Part shown: positions 39,472-48,931 of the stretch, one piece after another | How the letters are laid out: each line of letters opens with the position of its first letter | Position numbering within the stretch: the first letter of the stretch is position 1 | Origin: Gilliamella sp. WF3-4 | GTDB taxonomy: Bacteria > Pseudomonadota > Gammaproteobacteria > Enterobacterales > Orbaceae | Direction: 5' to 3' | Assembly (NCBI RefSeq): GCF_001690275.1 | Contig: NZ_LZGW01000020.1 | Coordinates: 43,498-107,497 of the forward strand | Length of the DNA: 64,000 nt | Program-made: the position numbers and the translations under genes | Notes under the pieces: generated by a model | Databases searched by the model: none | The model's input: only the letters and a program-made list of their open reading frames with translations | Told to the model about the DNA's origin: nothing

Positions 39472-39891
39472 ATGAACATTATTTTAGCTGGACACGGGAA
39501 AATTGCCCATGAAATGAAAAATAGTATTGAAATGATTGCAGGCCAATATCCTAATTTACATTCAATAACTTTTGAACCAGGAAATAGCATTGATGATTTA
39601 AAAGATAAATATCTAAAAATTATTAATCAATCTGAAAGCAAACAGTTTGTCATTATTACCGATATATTTTCTGGTAGCCCTTATAACGCAGCGGCCATGC
39701 TAGCTATGCAATCAGATAGTATAGAAGTCATCAGTGGTTTGTCTTTGCCCCTTTGTTTAGAACTATTAAATCTTGATTTTTCACTTATCAATATTGAAAC
39801 CGTATATGAACAATTAGGTGAAGTTAAATTAGATTTTATTAGATCTTTCAAATCATTATCTAAAAGCATATCTCCAGAAGAGGAATTATAA
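39472..39891 (+). CDS. sorF: PTS mannose/sorbose-family EIIA
   Basis: A 139-residue EIIA of the mannose family. The phospho-accepting histidine is H8 in IILAGHGKIAHEMKNS; FVIITDIFSGSPYNAAAMLA and ISGLSLPLCLELL are typical. First gene of a sorFBAM-sorE operon, so it is called SorF; alone it could be any Man-family EIIA. sorB starts 1 nt after its stop. Confidence 0.88.
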   Translation: MNIILAGHGKIAHEMKNSIEMIAGQYPNLHSITFEPGNSIDDLKDKYLKIINQSESKQFVIITDIFSGSPYNAAAMLAMQSDSIEVISGLSLPLCLELLNLDFSLINIETVYEQLGEVKLDFIRSFKSLSKSISPEEEL

Positions 39892-39892
39892 A

Positions 39893-40366
39893 ATGATTAT
39901 AAATTTAGTTCGTATTGATGATCGATTAATTCATGGTCAAGTTACCACCGTTTGGACAAAAGAAGCTAAAGCAGAAAGAATTATCATTGTCTGTGATGAG
40001 GTCGCTAATGATGAAATACGTTCAACTCTAGTTAAACAAGCTGCACCTCCTGGAATTAAAGTTTCGGTGATTAGTATTGATAAAGCCGCTGCGGTCTATA
40101 AAAACCCTAAATATGAAAATGATACTGTTTTTTACCTTTTCACCAACCCAACCGATGTTTTGAGATTAATCAATGCGGGGGTTCCTATTAAAGAGGTTAA
40201 TATTGGAGGAATGTCGTTTAAAGAGGGGAAGAAACAAATTACCAAAGCCGTTTCTGTTGACAAAAACGACATATCTGCATTCAAAAAAATGCATGAGATG
40301 GGTATCAACCTGTGCTTAAAAGTCGTCATTACTGATCCGAATGTTGATTTTATCGAACTTATCTAG
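39893..40366 (+). CDS. sorB: PTS mannose/sorbose-family EIIB
   Basis: A 157-residue EIIB domain protein. H14 in VRIDDRLIHGQVTTVW is the phosphorylated histidine. GVPIKEVNIGGMSFKEGKKQITKAV is the conserved core. It phosphorylates the sugar on entry through SorA/SorM. It lies between sorF and sorA (45-nt gap to sorA). Confidence 0.9.
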   Translation: MIINLVRIDDRLIHGQVTTVWTKEAKAERIIIVCDEVANDEIRSTLVKQAAPPGIKVSVISIDKAAAVYKNPKYENDTVFYLFTNPTDVLRLINAGVPIKEVNIGGMSFKEGKKQITKAVSVDKNDISAFKKMHEMGINLCLKVVITDPNVDFIELI

Positions 40367-40411
40367 ACGGTTAGTCATACTAACTAACACAATAAATGGT
40401 AGGAGAAACAC

Positions 40412-41230
40412 ATGGACATTTCAGTACTTCAAATCATATTGATTTTTATTTTCTCGTGTATCGCAGGGATGGGAAGTGTGCTTGATGAGTTTCAAACTCA
40501 CCGTCCATTGATTGCATGCACTATGATCGGCTTAATATTGGGAGATATAAAAACAGGGGTTATTTTAGGAGGAACTCTTGAACTTATAGCATTGGGGTGG
40601 ATGAATATAGGAGCAGCACAATCACCAGATTCAGCATTAGCTAGTGTAATTTCAACAACCTTAGTTATTGTAGGAAAGCAAGATATTCAAACAGGAATAG
40701 CTATAGCCCTTCCCGTCGCAGCAGCAGGACAAATATTAACTGTTTTTGCAAGAACCATTACAGTGATATTTCAGCATGAGGCAGATAAAGCAGCTGAAAA
40801 GGTTCAATTTCGAAAAATTGAATTACTCCATTTTAGTGCGCTTTTTGTACAAGCATTAAGAGTCTCTATCCCTGCCTCTATTGTTGCAATTTATGTTGAT
40901 GCAAGCACTGTTCAATCCTTATTAAACATGTTGCCAGATATTGTCACTGGTGGGCTTTCCGTAGCTGGTGGATTTATCGTTGTTGTCGGTTATGCAATGG
41001 TGTTAAACATGATGATTGTTAAATATTTAGCCCCATTTTTCTATTTAGGTTTTGTTCTAGGTGGGTATTTAAATTTTAGTTTACTTTCATTTGGTATTTT
41101 AGCAGTTATTTTTGCCATTATTTATGTTCAATTAAATCCAAAATTTAATGTAATACCAAATAATAACAAATTTGCAAATCAAGCAACAAATACCAATCAA
41201 ACAATTACCGATGATGAATTAGACGATTAA
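40412..41230 (+). CDS. sorA: PTS mannose/sorbose-family EIIC
   Basis: A 272-residue membrane permease subunit. N-terminal IAGMGSVLDEFQTHRPLIACTMIGLILGD and GGTLELIALGWMNIGAAQSPDSALASVIST are the EIIC signature of the mannose-sorbose family. GGAGAAAC precedes the ATG. The Asn/Thr-rich C-terminal tail is cytoplasmic. Confidence 0.92.
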   Translation: MDISVLQIILIFIFSCIAGMGSVLDEFQTHRPLIACTMIGLILGDIKTGVILGGTLELIALGWMNIGAAQSPDSALASVISTTLVIVGKQDIQTGIAIALPVAAAGQILTVFARTITVIFQHEADKAAEKVQFRKIELLHFSALFVQALRVSIPASIVAIYVDASTVQSLLNMLPDIVTGGLSVAGGFIVVVGYAMVLNMMIVKYLAPFFYLGFVLGGYLNFSLLSFGILAVIFAIIYVQLNPKFNVIPNNNKFANQATNTNQTITDDELDD

Positions 41231-41246
41231 CTTATAAGGATTTATT

Positions 41247-42077
41247 ATGGAAAAGACATTAAAAACCGTTCAAAAAAAAGACGTGATTAGTACATTCATT
41301 CGTTCTAATTTTCAACAAGCCTCTTTTAATTATGAACGTATACACGCACTTGCTTTTTGTGTAGATATGATTCCAACAATCAAACGAATTTATCACACTA
41401 AAGATGAGCAACGTCAAGCATTAAAAAGGCATTTATCTTTTTTCAACACGACCCCAGCAATGTGTGGACCTGTGCTTGGCGTAACAATAGCGATGGAAGA
41501 AGCAAAAGCAAATGGTGCACCAATTAATGATGGAACAATCAATAGCCTAAAAATTGGGTTAATGGGACCTTTAGCTGGCGTTGGCGATCCTCTAGTATGG
41601 GGCACATTGCGTCCTATCACTGCGGCACTTGGTGCATCTTTAGCACTCACAGGTAATATTGCTGGTCCATTATTATTTTTTGTTTTATTTAATTTGTTCA
41701 GACTTGCTATGAAATGGTATGGCTTAACCTATGGATTATCGAAAGGAATAGGTATTGTTAAAGATCTTTCGGGTAATATTTTACCTAAAATGACTGAAGG
41801 TGCATCTATTCTTGGTTTATTTATTATGGGTGTACTCGTGACAAAATGGACTTCAATAAATATTCCATTAGTGGTATCTAAAACAACCGATGCGAATGGT
41901 AATGAAATCGTTATGACAGTACAAGGTATACTTAACGATCTTGTGCCCGGCTTACTCCCCTTGGGGCTAACATTGTTAACAATGAAGTTACTCAGAAAAA
42001 AAGTCAGCCCAATTATCTTAATTTTTGCCTTATTTGCTGTGGGTATCATTGGCTATGGATTAGGTATTTTAGCTTAA
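41247..42077 (+). CDS. sorM: PTS mannose/sorbose-family EIID
   Basis: A 276-residue partner of SorA. ISTFIRSNFQQASFNYERIHALAFCVDMIP at the start, HLSFFNTTPAMCGPVLGVTIAMEE and GLMGPLAGVGDPLVWGTLRPI are EIID hallmarks; a C-terminal membrane anchor completes the family pattern. 16 nt after sorA. Confidence 0.93.
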   Translation: MEKTLKTVQKKDVISTFIRSNFQQASFNYERIHALAFCVDMIPTIKRIYHTKDEQRQALKRHLSFFNTTPAMCGPVLGVTIAMEEAKANGAPINDGTINSLKIGLMGPLAGVGDPLVWGTLRPITAALGASLALTGNIAGPLLFFVLFNLFRLAMKWYGLTYGLSKGIGIVKDLSGNILPKMTEGASILGLFIMGVLVTKWTSINIPLVVSKTTDANGNEIVMTVQGILNDLVPGLLPLGLTLLTMKLLRKKVSPIILIFALFAVGIIGYGLGILA

Positions 42078-42239
42078 AATGCCAATAAAAATCTTAAAAA
42101 ATTAAGTCTCATTTTGAATCAAAAAATTACAACAATTTGTTATAAATACAGTTTTTTCTTACAACTACTAGTATCACTAGGTATTTAAACAATATTGAAG
42201 TTAAATTTGTATAAAGTTTAATTTATTAAAGAGGAATGT

Positions 42240-43478
42240 ATGAAAACTCAAGCAGTTAGATTATACGGAAAAAATGATCTTCGGTTAGAATCTTTTGAGC
42301 TTCCACCTATATCCGATGATGAAGTATTAGTGTCTGTCATTGTGGATAGCATCTGCATGTCTTCCTTAAAGCTAGTAAATCAAGGTGAAAATCATAAGAA
42401 AACACCACCAGATCTAAAAAACAACCCAATCATTATTGGACATGAATGCTGCGGCGATATTGTGCAAGTAGGTAAAAATTGGCAACATAAGTTTAAAAAA
42501 GGACAAAAATACGTTATACAAGCTAACTTACAACTTATAGATAGCCCTTATTGTGTTGGTTATTCATATCCAAATACAGGCGGATGTGCAACTTATATGA
42601 TTGTTAATCATGACGTATTAAAACAAAATTGTTTAATTCCTTATGATGGAAAAACGTATTTTGAAGGTGCATTAGTTGAACCTTTATCTTGTGTTATTGG
42701 TGCATTTAATGCTAACTATCATTTAAAGCCAAATAGTTATGATCATCTTATGGGGATAAAGCCTAATGGAGAACTGCTCATATTAGGGGGGACCGGTCCA
42801 ATGGGTATGCTGGCAATAGACTACGCTTTGGGAGGGGACATAAAACCTCAAAAAGTAGTTGTCACAGGGAGAAGTAAAGAAAAAATAGCACTATTGAAAA
42901 AATTATACCCATCACGCAATGGCGTTGAGCTTGAATTTATTGATATATCTGATAGTGAAGATCAATTGTCTTTATTACAAAATACATCTTCCAAAAACTG
43001 TTTTGATGATATCTTTATCTTTTTACCATCAAAAGATTTGATTCATTTAGCATCGCAATTATTAGCTTTTGATGGTTGCTTGAATTTTTTTGCTGGTCCC
43101 CAAAATAAAAATTTTGAGGCTGAAATTAATTTTTATGATGTTCATTATAATTTTACGCATATTGTTGGAACTTCTGGAGGAAATCCTGATGATATGCATT
43201 CAGCCGTTAAACTAATCGAATCGGGTAAGGTTGATGTTGCTAAAATTGTGTCTCATATAATGGGAATTGATCAAGCTTGTCAAATCACCCAAAGACAAAA
43301 TGAAATTAAAGGCGGAAAAAAATTGGTTTATACTCATAAAAAATTTGAAATAAAAGGCTTAGATTCTTTAACCGATAACGCTGATGATATTACATTGAAA
43401 AAAATATTAGATAAAAATCATGGTATTTGGTCAAAAGAAGCGGAAGATTTTGTATTAAGTCATTTTCCTGATATTTAG
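42240..43478 (+). CDS. sorE: L-sorbose-1-phosphate reductase
   Basis: A 412-residue medium-chain dehydrogenase that reduces L-sorbose-1-P to D-glucitol-6-P. It resembles remembered enterobacterial SorE along its length: MKTQAVRLYGKNDLRLESFE, NPIIIGHECCGDIVQVG, FEGALVEPLSCVIGAFNANY, LLILGGTGPMGMLAIDYAL (cofactor motif), CLNFFAGPQNKNFEAEINF and the terminal HGIWSKEAEDFVLSH. It follows sorM after 162 nt, suggesting mRNA processing or a weak extra promoter. AGAGGAATGT is the ribosome site. Confidence 0.93.
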   Translation: MKTQAVRLYGKNDLRLESFELPPISDDEVLVSVIVDSICMSSLKLVNQGENHKKTPPDLKNNPIIIGHECCGDIVQVGKNWQHKFKKGQKYVIQANLQLIDSPYCVGYSYPNTGGCATYMIVNHDVLKQNCLIPYDGKTYFEGALVEPLSCVIGAFNANYHLKPNSYDHLMGIKPNGELLILGGTGPMGMLAIDYALGGDIKPQKVVVTGRSKEKIALLKKLYPSRNGVELEFIDISDSEDQLSLLQNTSSKNCFDDIFIFLPSKDLIHLASQLLAFDGCLNFFAGPQNKNFEAEINFYDVHYNFTHIVGTSGGNPDDMHSAVKLIESGKVDVAKIVSHIMGIDQACQITQRQNEIKGGKKLVYTHKKFEIKGLDSLTDNADDITLKKILDKNHGIWSKEAEDFVLSHFPDI

Positions 43479-43511
43479 TTTTAATTTTTTGGTATACTTT
43501 AACTACATCAA

Positions 43512-43544
43512 AATGCCATTTTATGAAGTATCATAAATGGCATT
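43512..43544 (+). terminator. Hairpin between sorE and sorC
   Basis: AATGCCATTTTATGA (43512-43526) pairs, with one bulged T, with TCATAAATGGCATT (43531-43544) around AGTA, followed by GGTATTTTT. It probably terminates or attenuates the sorbose operon ahead of sorC. Confidence 0.65.
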
Positions 43545-43602
43545 GGTATTTTTGAAATAGATAGTGATTTTTAAAAACCATGACTAATAAGATAATATCA
43601 CC

Positions 43603-44574
43603 ATGATTAATAACAACCTTGGTAACTACGATTTTGAGCAACACAAGTTATTAGTAAAAATTGCTCAACTCTATTATGAAGAAAATAAAACTCAATCCGA
43701 AATAGCCAAAATCGTAAACATACATAGATCAAGCATTAGTCGAATGTTAAAAGTAATACGAGAATTAGGCATTGTTTCTATATCAATTAACTACGATTTA
43801 CTACCCAACATTGCATTAGAAGAAGAAATTCTTAATAAATTTAATTTAAAACAAGTTATTGTTGTACCAGTCAATCAAAATATTAATAATGACAGCAAAA
43901 ATCAGATTGTCTGTAATGTTGCTGCAAATGTATTATTCAAGAATATTCATGATGGCGATATCATTGGCATTTCATGGGGTCGCACTATTAATTATATTGT
44001 TAATTGTTTAAAAAATGACAACATCAAATTTAAAAATACAACCATTGTACCAATGATTGGCGGACCTTCGGGAAAAATTGAAACAAAATACCATGTCAAC
44101 AATATTGCTTACAAACTATCCAACAAATTAAATAGTAAGGCTATACTTATTGATTACCCTGCCATTGTTGATACTGAAAAATTAAAATTAGAAATTGAAA
44201 AAACTCAACATATGAGAGAGTTAAAAGATTGGTGGAGTAAAATTACAATAGGGCTTTTTAGTGTGGGTTGTCCTGCTATCTCCAAAAGTTCTATTTGGTA
44301 TGGCTTTTATGGCGAGTTGTTTCAAACGATTGCTAATAAAAAAATTGTAGGAGATATTCTATCTCATTTTTTCGATCAAAAGGGAAATGAATTAGCAACA
44401 CCATTTTGTAAACAAATTATCGGGGTAACATTGGATAATCTGAAAAAAATTCCTTTAAAAATATGTGCGAGTGGTGATCCGGAAAAAATCAATAGTTTAA
44501 TTGCGGCACTAAATGGAAATTATATTGATATATTGGTAGTTAGTGATGAAATGGCAACACAATTAATAGACTAA
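43603..44574 (+). CDS. sorC: SorC-family transcriptional regulator of the sorbose operon
   Basis: A 323-residue regulator. The N-terminal helix-turn-helix is about 15-60 (LLVKIAQLYYEENKTQSEIA, then IHRSSISRMLKVIRELGIV). The C-terminal sugar-binding domain includes DGDIIGISWGRTINYIVNCL and VPMIGGPSGKIETKYHVN, characteristic of SorC/DeoR-type effector domains. In Klebsiella sorC is the first gene of the operon; here it is last and behind a hairpin, so it may be expressed separately. Confidence 0.88.
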   Translation: MINNNLGNYDFEQHKLLVKIAQLYYEENKTQSEIAKIVNIHRSSISRMLKVIRELGIVSISINYDLLPNIALEEEILNKFNLKQVIVVPVNQNINNDSKNQIVCNVAANVLFKNIHDGDIIGISWGRTINYIVNCLKNDNIKFKNTTIVPMIGGPSGKIETKYHVNNIAYKLSNKLNSKAILIDYPAIVDTEKLKLEIEKTQHMRELKDWWSKITIGLFSVGCPAISKSSIWYGFYGELFQTIANKKIVGDILSHFFDQKGNELATPFCKQIIGVTLDNLKKIPLKICASGDPEKINSLIAALNGNYIDILVVSDEMATQLID

Positions 44575-44664
44575 TTTTCAACTAAAATGATTTGCCAATA
44601 GTTTGATTTACTTCAGTCTTTATTACTTAGTAATATTGCCTATGAAGCAGTACGTTATAAAAAA

Positions 44665-45993
44665 CTATGAAATATCAAACATTAAAATTTTTGAGTTTCT
44701 TTGGTAATTATAGAGTTGTTTCTTTTTAATTGGCAAATCATCCACTTCAGCTGGATAGAATCCTTTTTCTCTAAACCAGTGAATGCTACGTGTCGTTAAG
44801 ACAAATATTTTTTCTAATCCTAAATTATTAGCTGTTTCGACTATTTTTTCTATTAATAAATCACCACGAGACGAATTGCGATACTGTGGGTGAATAGCAA
44901 CGCAAGCCATTTCACCCATTTTTTCTTCTGGGTAAGGATAAAGCGCTGCACATCCAATTGTCATGTTATCACGTTCAATAATAGTAAATTTGTCAATCTC
45001 AATCTCTAATTGTTCACGTGAGCGTTTGACTAAAATACCTTGTTCTTCAAGTGGGCGAATAAGCTCTAAAATCCCCCCAATATCATTAATCGTTGCTAAG
45101 CGAATCTGCTCAGAATGCTCCATAGAAACTTGTGTTCCAATCCCATCACGCGAAAATAATTCTTGTAAAATAGATCCATCTAGCAAATAACTGACTAAAT
45201 GACTTCGTCTTACTCCGTTACGGCATGCTTTCGCCGCGGCTCGTAAAAAGCGTGATTCGCTCGATAAATGTTTTCCTTGTTGCTCTTTTTGATTGACATA
45301 ATTGTCAGCGTCAATAGGATAAAGATCAGTGATAACCAGACCATGCTCATCTAAAACACCTTGCTCAGCACAAAAACTGATTAATTTATCCGCTTTTAAG
45401 CGAATAGCAACTTCAGCAGCAACATCTTCTGACGCTAAATTAAAACTTTCACCAGTAACCGATACCCCAACAGGCCCCAATAGTACAATAGATCCTCGCG
45501 CTAACTGCTGTTCAATAGCCTCTTTGTTAATACGACGAATTTTTCCTGTATGACAATAATCAACACCATCATCAATCCCCAAAGGTTGCGCAATAACAAA
45601 GTTACCACTGACAACACTAATGTGAGCTCCTTGTAACGGCGTGTTATTTAAGCTCATAGATAAACTGGCTGTAATATTAAGCTGCAATAGCCCAGTAACT
45701 TGCTTAATAATATCTAGCGTGATTGCATCAGTGATGCGAGTATTTTTATAGTATTTAGGTTTAATATTATAATTTTTAAGGGATTCGTCAATTTGGTTGC
45801 GTGCGCCATTGACAATAACAAGTTTAATACCAAGACTATAGAGTAAGCCAATATCACTGATAATGCTTGAATAATTATTACTTTTTAATACTGCACCTGT
45901 AAGCAAAATTACAAACGTTTTGCCATGATGTGCATTAATATACGGTACCGAATGTCTTAATCCATCAACTAATTCAGTGGTACGTTCTTTCAT
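44665..45993 (-). CDS. argA: N-acetylglutamate synthase (amino-acid acetyltransferase)
   Basis: First step of arginine synthesis. The 442-residue protein (E. coli 443) has an amino-acid-kinase-like N-terminal half ([55 protein letters not shown]) that binds arginine, and a C-terminal GNAT domain from about 295 ([36 protein letters not shown]). An ARG box begins 16 nt before the ATG, so ArgR repression is expected. Confidence 0.97.
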   Translation of the reverse strand: MKERTTELVDGLRHSVPYINAHHGKTFVILLTGAVLKSNNYSSIISDIGLLYSLGIKLVIVNGARNQIDESLKNYNIKPKYYKNTRITDAITLDIIKQVTGLLQLNITASLSMSLNNTPLQGAHISVVSGNFVIAQPLGIDDGVDYCHTGKIRRINKEAIEQQLARGSIVLLGPVGVSVTGESFNLASEDVAAEVAIRLKADKLISFCAEQGVLDEHGLVITDLYPIDADNYVNQKEQQGKHLSSESRFLRAAAKACRNGVRRSHLVSYLLDGSILQELFSRDGIGTQVSMEHSEQIRLATINDIGGILELIRPLEEQGILVKRSREQLEIEIDKFTIIERDNMTIGCAALYPYPEEKMGEMACVAIHPQYRNSSRGDLLIEKIVETANNLGLEKIFVLTTRSIHWFREKGFYPAEVDDLPIKKKQLYNYQRNSKILMFDIS

Positions 45994-46008
45994 TTTTACA
46001 CCGCCTCA

Positions 46009-46047
46009 AATGAATATTTATTCATATTTTATGTATTTTTATTTATT
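46009..46047. promoter_or_regulatory. ArgR operator (tandem ARG boxes) of argA
   Basis: Box 1 (46009-46026, AATGAATATTTATTCATA) contains the perfect TGAAT-N4-ATTCA palindrome. After 3 bp, box 2 (46030-46047) is a weaker match, about 13 of 18 positions. Two boxes with 3-bp spacing is the normal ArgR hexamer arrangement, and the site overlaps the expected argA leader. Confidence 0.85.
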
Positions 46048-46184
46048 TTTAATTTAATAGCAAGGTATTTTTATAAATATTTGTAAGAGTAATTTTTATG
46101 AAGATATAAGCCAAGTGCCCATATTGTGATATTTAATAAAGATATGAAAGGTCAGAAGATAGAGGCTTAATCGCTAGCTAAATA

Positions 46185-46212
46185 AGGAGCATGCTATTGC
46201 TTCCATGCTCCT
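46185..46212 (-). terminator. Terminator of the MFS transporter gene
   Basis: AGGAGCATG (46185-46193) and CATGCTCCT (46204-46212) form a 9-bp stem. Read on the minus strand it is followed by TATTTAG. It lies about 85 nt after the transporter stop and before the argA promoter. Confidence 0.6.
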
Positions 46213-46296
46213 GATATAAAATACTGGCTATTTTTTAACTACAAATAAGATTAATTATAATCAATTATTTTGTTTTCTATTCATGAAGCTTGTGAT

Positions 46297-47493
46297 TTAT
46301 ATTTTTGTAAAATCAATCACCTTTTTAAAACGATAAAAAATAATTGAGCCAAATATGACACTTGATAATGCGATAAAAAAGTCAATTAAAATAGCATAAC
46401 TTACATTGATCATGGTTAATTTGGGTACGATAAGTGGTATAACAACAAACGCTAATCCGCTAAAAGTATACATACAACCGACAGCAAGACCTTTACGAGT
46501 TGGAAACATTTGTTGCATCACAACCAAAGTTAATTGTAGCACCCCCCCAGCAGCAGTAAATCCCATACCAATTGCAGCTATAACACACATTACTGGCGAG
46601 ATATGAAAATAAAAAATAATTAATACCAACGCAGACAAAGCAGGCAAAATAATGATGCAAAAGATCGGTTTTAATAAATGTTTTACAACAAAAGCAGTAA
46701 CAAATACAGAAATAATCGATGCTACGCTATAATAACTTATAAGCTGTTTAGCATCAATATCACTCATATTAACACCTTTAATAGCTATAGTCGGCAGCCA
46801 TTGCAAAATAATGACAAATGTGGCTGTTGTTGTAAATCCCATCAAAATCAATAAAATACCTTCACAGCCAAATGCAGGATTAGATTTAAAATAATTTACT
46901 TCCCCTTGGTATCCTTTAATTACTGTATCTTTATGAGGAAATTGTTTTGGCAATAATAAGCCATTAATGACTAAATAAGCAGTAAAACCAAGAAATGCCC
47001 AACCATACCATATTTGATTCGCATAAAAGAAAGTAGCAATTAATGGAAGAATTAGGGTGCCAATAGAAATAAATGCTTTTATTAGCACACTTGCCGAACC
47101 CGCTGAGCGAGGAAAACATTCAGTCAGTGCAGGCATTGAACCTGTATCTAAAAAAGAGTTGCCTACCCCAATAGCAATTGCTAAACAATATGCAATATTA
47201 ATATTAGTGCAAAAAATCATTCCAATAAAGAAGATAGCATAACAAGTCATACCAAGATAAATAAATAACTTTCTGCCAAACTTATCGGATAGCACACCAC
47301 CAACAAACATTAAACATATCTTGCCAATGCCTATACCTGATGCAACATAACCAAGCCCAACTATATCAGTATTTAATTGCTGTGAAAGCGATTGAGAAAA
47401 TTGCATAATCACAATTAATGCAATGCTTTGAATAATATAGTTAGCATAAATAGATCCAACAATTCCATAAGAATTGACTTTTTGATTATCCAT
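46297..47493 (-). CDS. MFS transporter, YdiN/YdiM-like
   Basis: A 398-residue, 12-helix major facilitator protein. It resembles E. coli YdiN: FSQSLSQQLNTDIVGLGYVASGIGIGK, GGVLSDKFGRKLFIYLGM (MFS motif A), VGNSFLDTGSMPALTECFPRSAGSASVLIKAF and GFTAAGGVLQLTLVVMQQMFP. The ATG at 47493 has GGAG 10 nt upstream; ten extra upstream codons are rejected. YdiN substrate is unknown; in E. coli it adjoins ydiB and here it lies near aroL and aroE, so a shikimate-type aromatic compound is a reasonable guess. A run of seven G's is present in the coding strand (complement of 46542-46548). Confidence 0.82.
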   Translation of the reverse strand: MDNQKVNSYGIVGSIYANYIIQSIALIVIMQFSQSLSQQLNTDIVGLGYVASGIGIGKICLMFVGGVLSDKFGRKLFIYLGMTCYAIFFIGMIFCTNINIAYCLAIAIGVGNSFLDTGSMPALTECFPRSAGSASVLIKAFISIGTLILPLIATFFYANQIWYGWAFLGFTAYLVINGLLLPKQFPHKDTVIKGYQGEVNYFKSNPAFGCEGILLILMGFTTTATFVIILQWLPTIAIKGVNMSDIDAKQLISYYSVASIISVFVTAFVVKHLLKPIFCIIILPALSALVLIIFYFHISPVMCVIAAIGMGFTAAGGVLQLTLVVMQQMFPTRKGLAVGCMYTFSGLAFVVIPLIVPKLTMINVSYAILIDFFIALSSVIFGSIIFYRFKKVIDFTKI

Positions 47494-47766
47494 GTGTCGT
47501 GCTCCATATGTACAACATAACATTTTAATTTTATTTAAATATATAATTATTAATCAAAAAGATAGCCAGTATAAATTTGTTGCTTAACTTGTACCTTCTT
47601 TATTCCTAATTGGCATTATCCTTGTCCTGAAGAACAAGGCTTTGCTGTTTTTTAGATAGAATAGCAAAAGTTTAATTAAGATATAAATTTATATAGAATT
47701 CTTTATTAAATTGATTATTTGCTTTTATTAAACAACACCACTTTTTAGGTAATATTTTGGCTAAAT

Positions 47767-48279
47767 TTAACGCTTAAGCATTTCAAGGATTTTCGTGAGA
47801 ACCAAGTTTTCATCTTGATCAACATTGACCTCATAATGTGCAGCCTCATGATATAAAGGTAGTCTTTCAGTTAATACCTTTTCCATTTCATCAAAAATAG
47901 ACAAACCCGTTAGTGATGGGCGCTGAGCAACATTAGGATCTTTCATTAAACGCGCTGCTAGTGTTGCTGCAGGTGCTGATAAAAAGATAACCGTACCATT
48001 TTGTTTCATAAAATCTCGGTTATGCTCAGCTAATACCATTCCTCCACCAGTTGCAATAACATGATTTGGTTTAGCTATATCAACAAGTACTTGGCTTTCT
48101 CTTGCTCTGAATCCTTCCCAACCTTCTTTTTCAACAATTTCAGCTACTGTTTTTTGAGTGGTTTCAAATAAATGCTTGTCAGTATCAACAAAAGAAAACG
48201 ATAACTTGTCAGCTAACATTTTTCCCATTGTTGTTTTACCCGCAGCTCTAGCACCAACTAAAAAAATTGTTTTATTCAT
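47767..48279 (-). CDS. aroL: Shikimate kinase, AroL type
   Basis: Phosphorylates shikimate in the chorismate pathway. From the ATG at 48279 the enzyme has 170 residues and starts MNKTIFLVGARAAGKTTMGK (Walker A); a 14-codon upstream extension is rejected. FVDTDKHL binds shikimate, GWEGFRARES and VIATGGGMVLAEHNRDFMKQNGTVIFL follow. The latter reads like E. coli AroL ([27 protein letters not shown]) rather than AroK. A perfect TyrR box lies about 150 nt upstream, as expected for aroL. Confidence 0.9.
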   Translation of the reverse strand: MNKTIFLVGARAAGKTTMGKMLADKLSFSFVDTDKHLFETTQKTVAEIVEKEGWEGFRARESQVLVDIAKPNHVIATGGGMVLAEHNRDFMKQNGTVIFLSAPAATLAARLMKDPNVAQRPSLTGLSIFDEMEKVLTERLPLYHEAAHYEVNVDQDENLVLTKILEMLKR

Positions 48280-48427
48280 ATTGGGTTCTGCCCTTTTAGA
48301 TTTACAGAATATAGTCACCATGCTAGTGATTCACATTTGTTTTTGCAACATATTTTTACACATTATCTATACAATTGAAAAAATATTTATTTTTTAATCA
48401 ATTAACTAAAATTTTTTAACTTAAATT

Positions 48428-48445
48428 TGTAAATTAAAATTTACA
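48428..48445. promoter_or_regulatory. TyrR box upstream of aroL
   Basis: TGTAAA-TTAAAA-TTTACA matches the TyrR consensus TGTAAA-N6-TTTACA at all 12 defined positions and is itself almost fully palindromic. A weaker partner (TGTAAATATACTCTATTA, 48451-48468) lies 5 bp away, recalling the strong/weak box pairs of the E. coli aroL operator. It lies about 150 nt upstream of the aroL ATG. Confidence 0.8.
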
Positions 48446-48497
48446 TTAGTTGTAAATATACTCTATTAGGCTCCTAAAATAATCTTGATTAAGTTAA

Positions 48498-48851
48498 TTA
48501 GCATAGTTTTTCTAAACCTCGGAAATAAAGCTCTGTGGCAATCGATTGATGTAGTCGCCATTGAATGATGTCAAGCTCTGGATTTACCTTTTTAAACTCT
48601 TCATATGTCATAAAATAGCGAATAGTATTACTACCAACACGATCATTGATGCTATTAATGATAAGATTAATTTTTTCGGTTCGAAGCTTTTTTAGCTCTT
48701 GCATAGCCGTTACAATAAATTTGGGCACAGGTGCTATACCTTTTTCCCAATCAAGCCATGTATTTGTATCTGTTTTTCCAATATATTCGCTTGCTTCTGA
48801 CACTTTTATCATAAGAAAACGACGATACGCTTGCAATTCTACGCTAGTCAT
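48498..48851 (-). CDS. YdiL-like helix-turn-helix protein (Aca2/YdiL-like, DUF1870)
   Basis: A 117-residue protein similar to E. coli YdiL (118): TSVELQAYRRFLMIKVSEAS, TWLDWEKGIAPVPKFIVTAM, INLIINSINDRVGSNTIRYF and the terminal LHQSIATELYFRGLEKLC align with LRHIFAMTIDECATWI, WRQWENGKCAIPDRVV, INNRIGNNTMRFF and YQSVAAELYAHDLERLC. An N-terminal Cro-like helix-turn-helix is expected. Role unknown; autorepression is possible given the perfect palindrome at 48932-48945. ATAAGGAG-type sequence precedes the ATG. Confidence 0.82.
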   Translation of the reverse strand: MTSVELQAYRRFLMIKVSEASEYIGKTDTNTWLDWEKGIAPVPKFIVTAMQELKKLRTEKINLIINSINDRVGSNTIRYFMTYEEFKKVNPELDIIQWRLHQSIATELYFRGLEKLC

Positions 48852-48931
48852 AAATACTCCTTATTATAATGTTTTTGCTCTATCCACTTAATGTGCTAAT
48901 TTTTATTAAACTAATTCATTAATGCAGCGAG

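Noticed and set aside
48498..48851. Anti-CRISPR operon suggested by the Aca2/YdiL-like protein
   Set aside because: No small unknown ORFs or phage genes adjoin it; the neighbours are aroL and aroE, and the protein resembles chromosomal YdiL.
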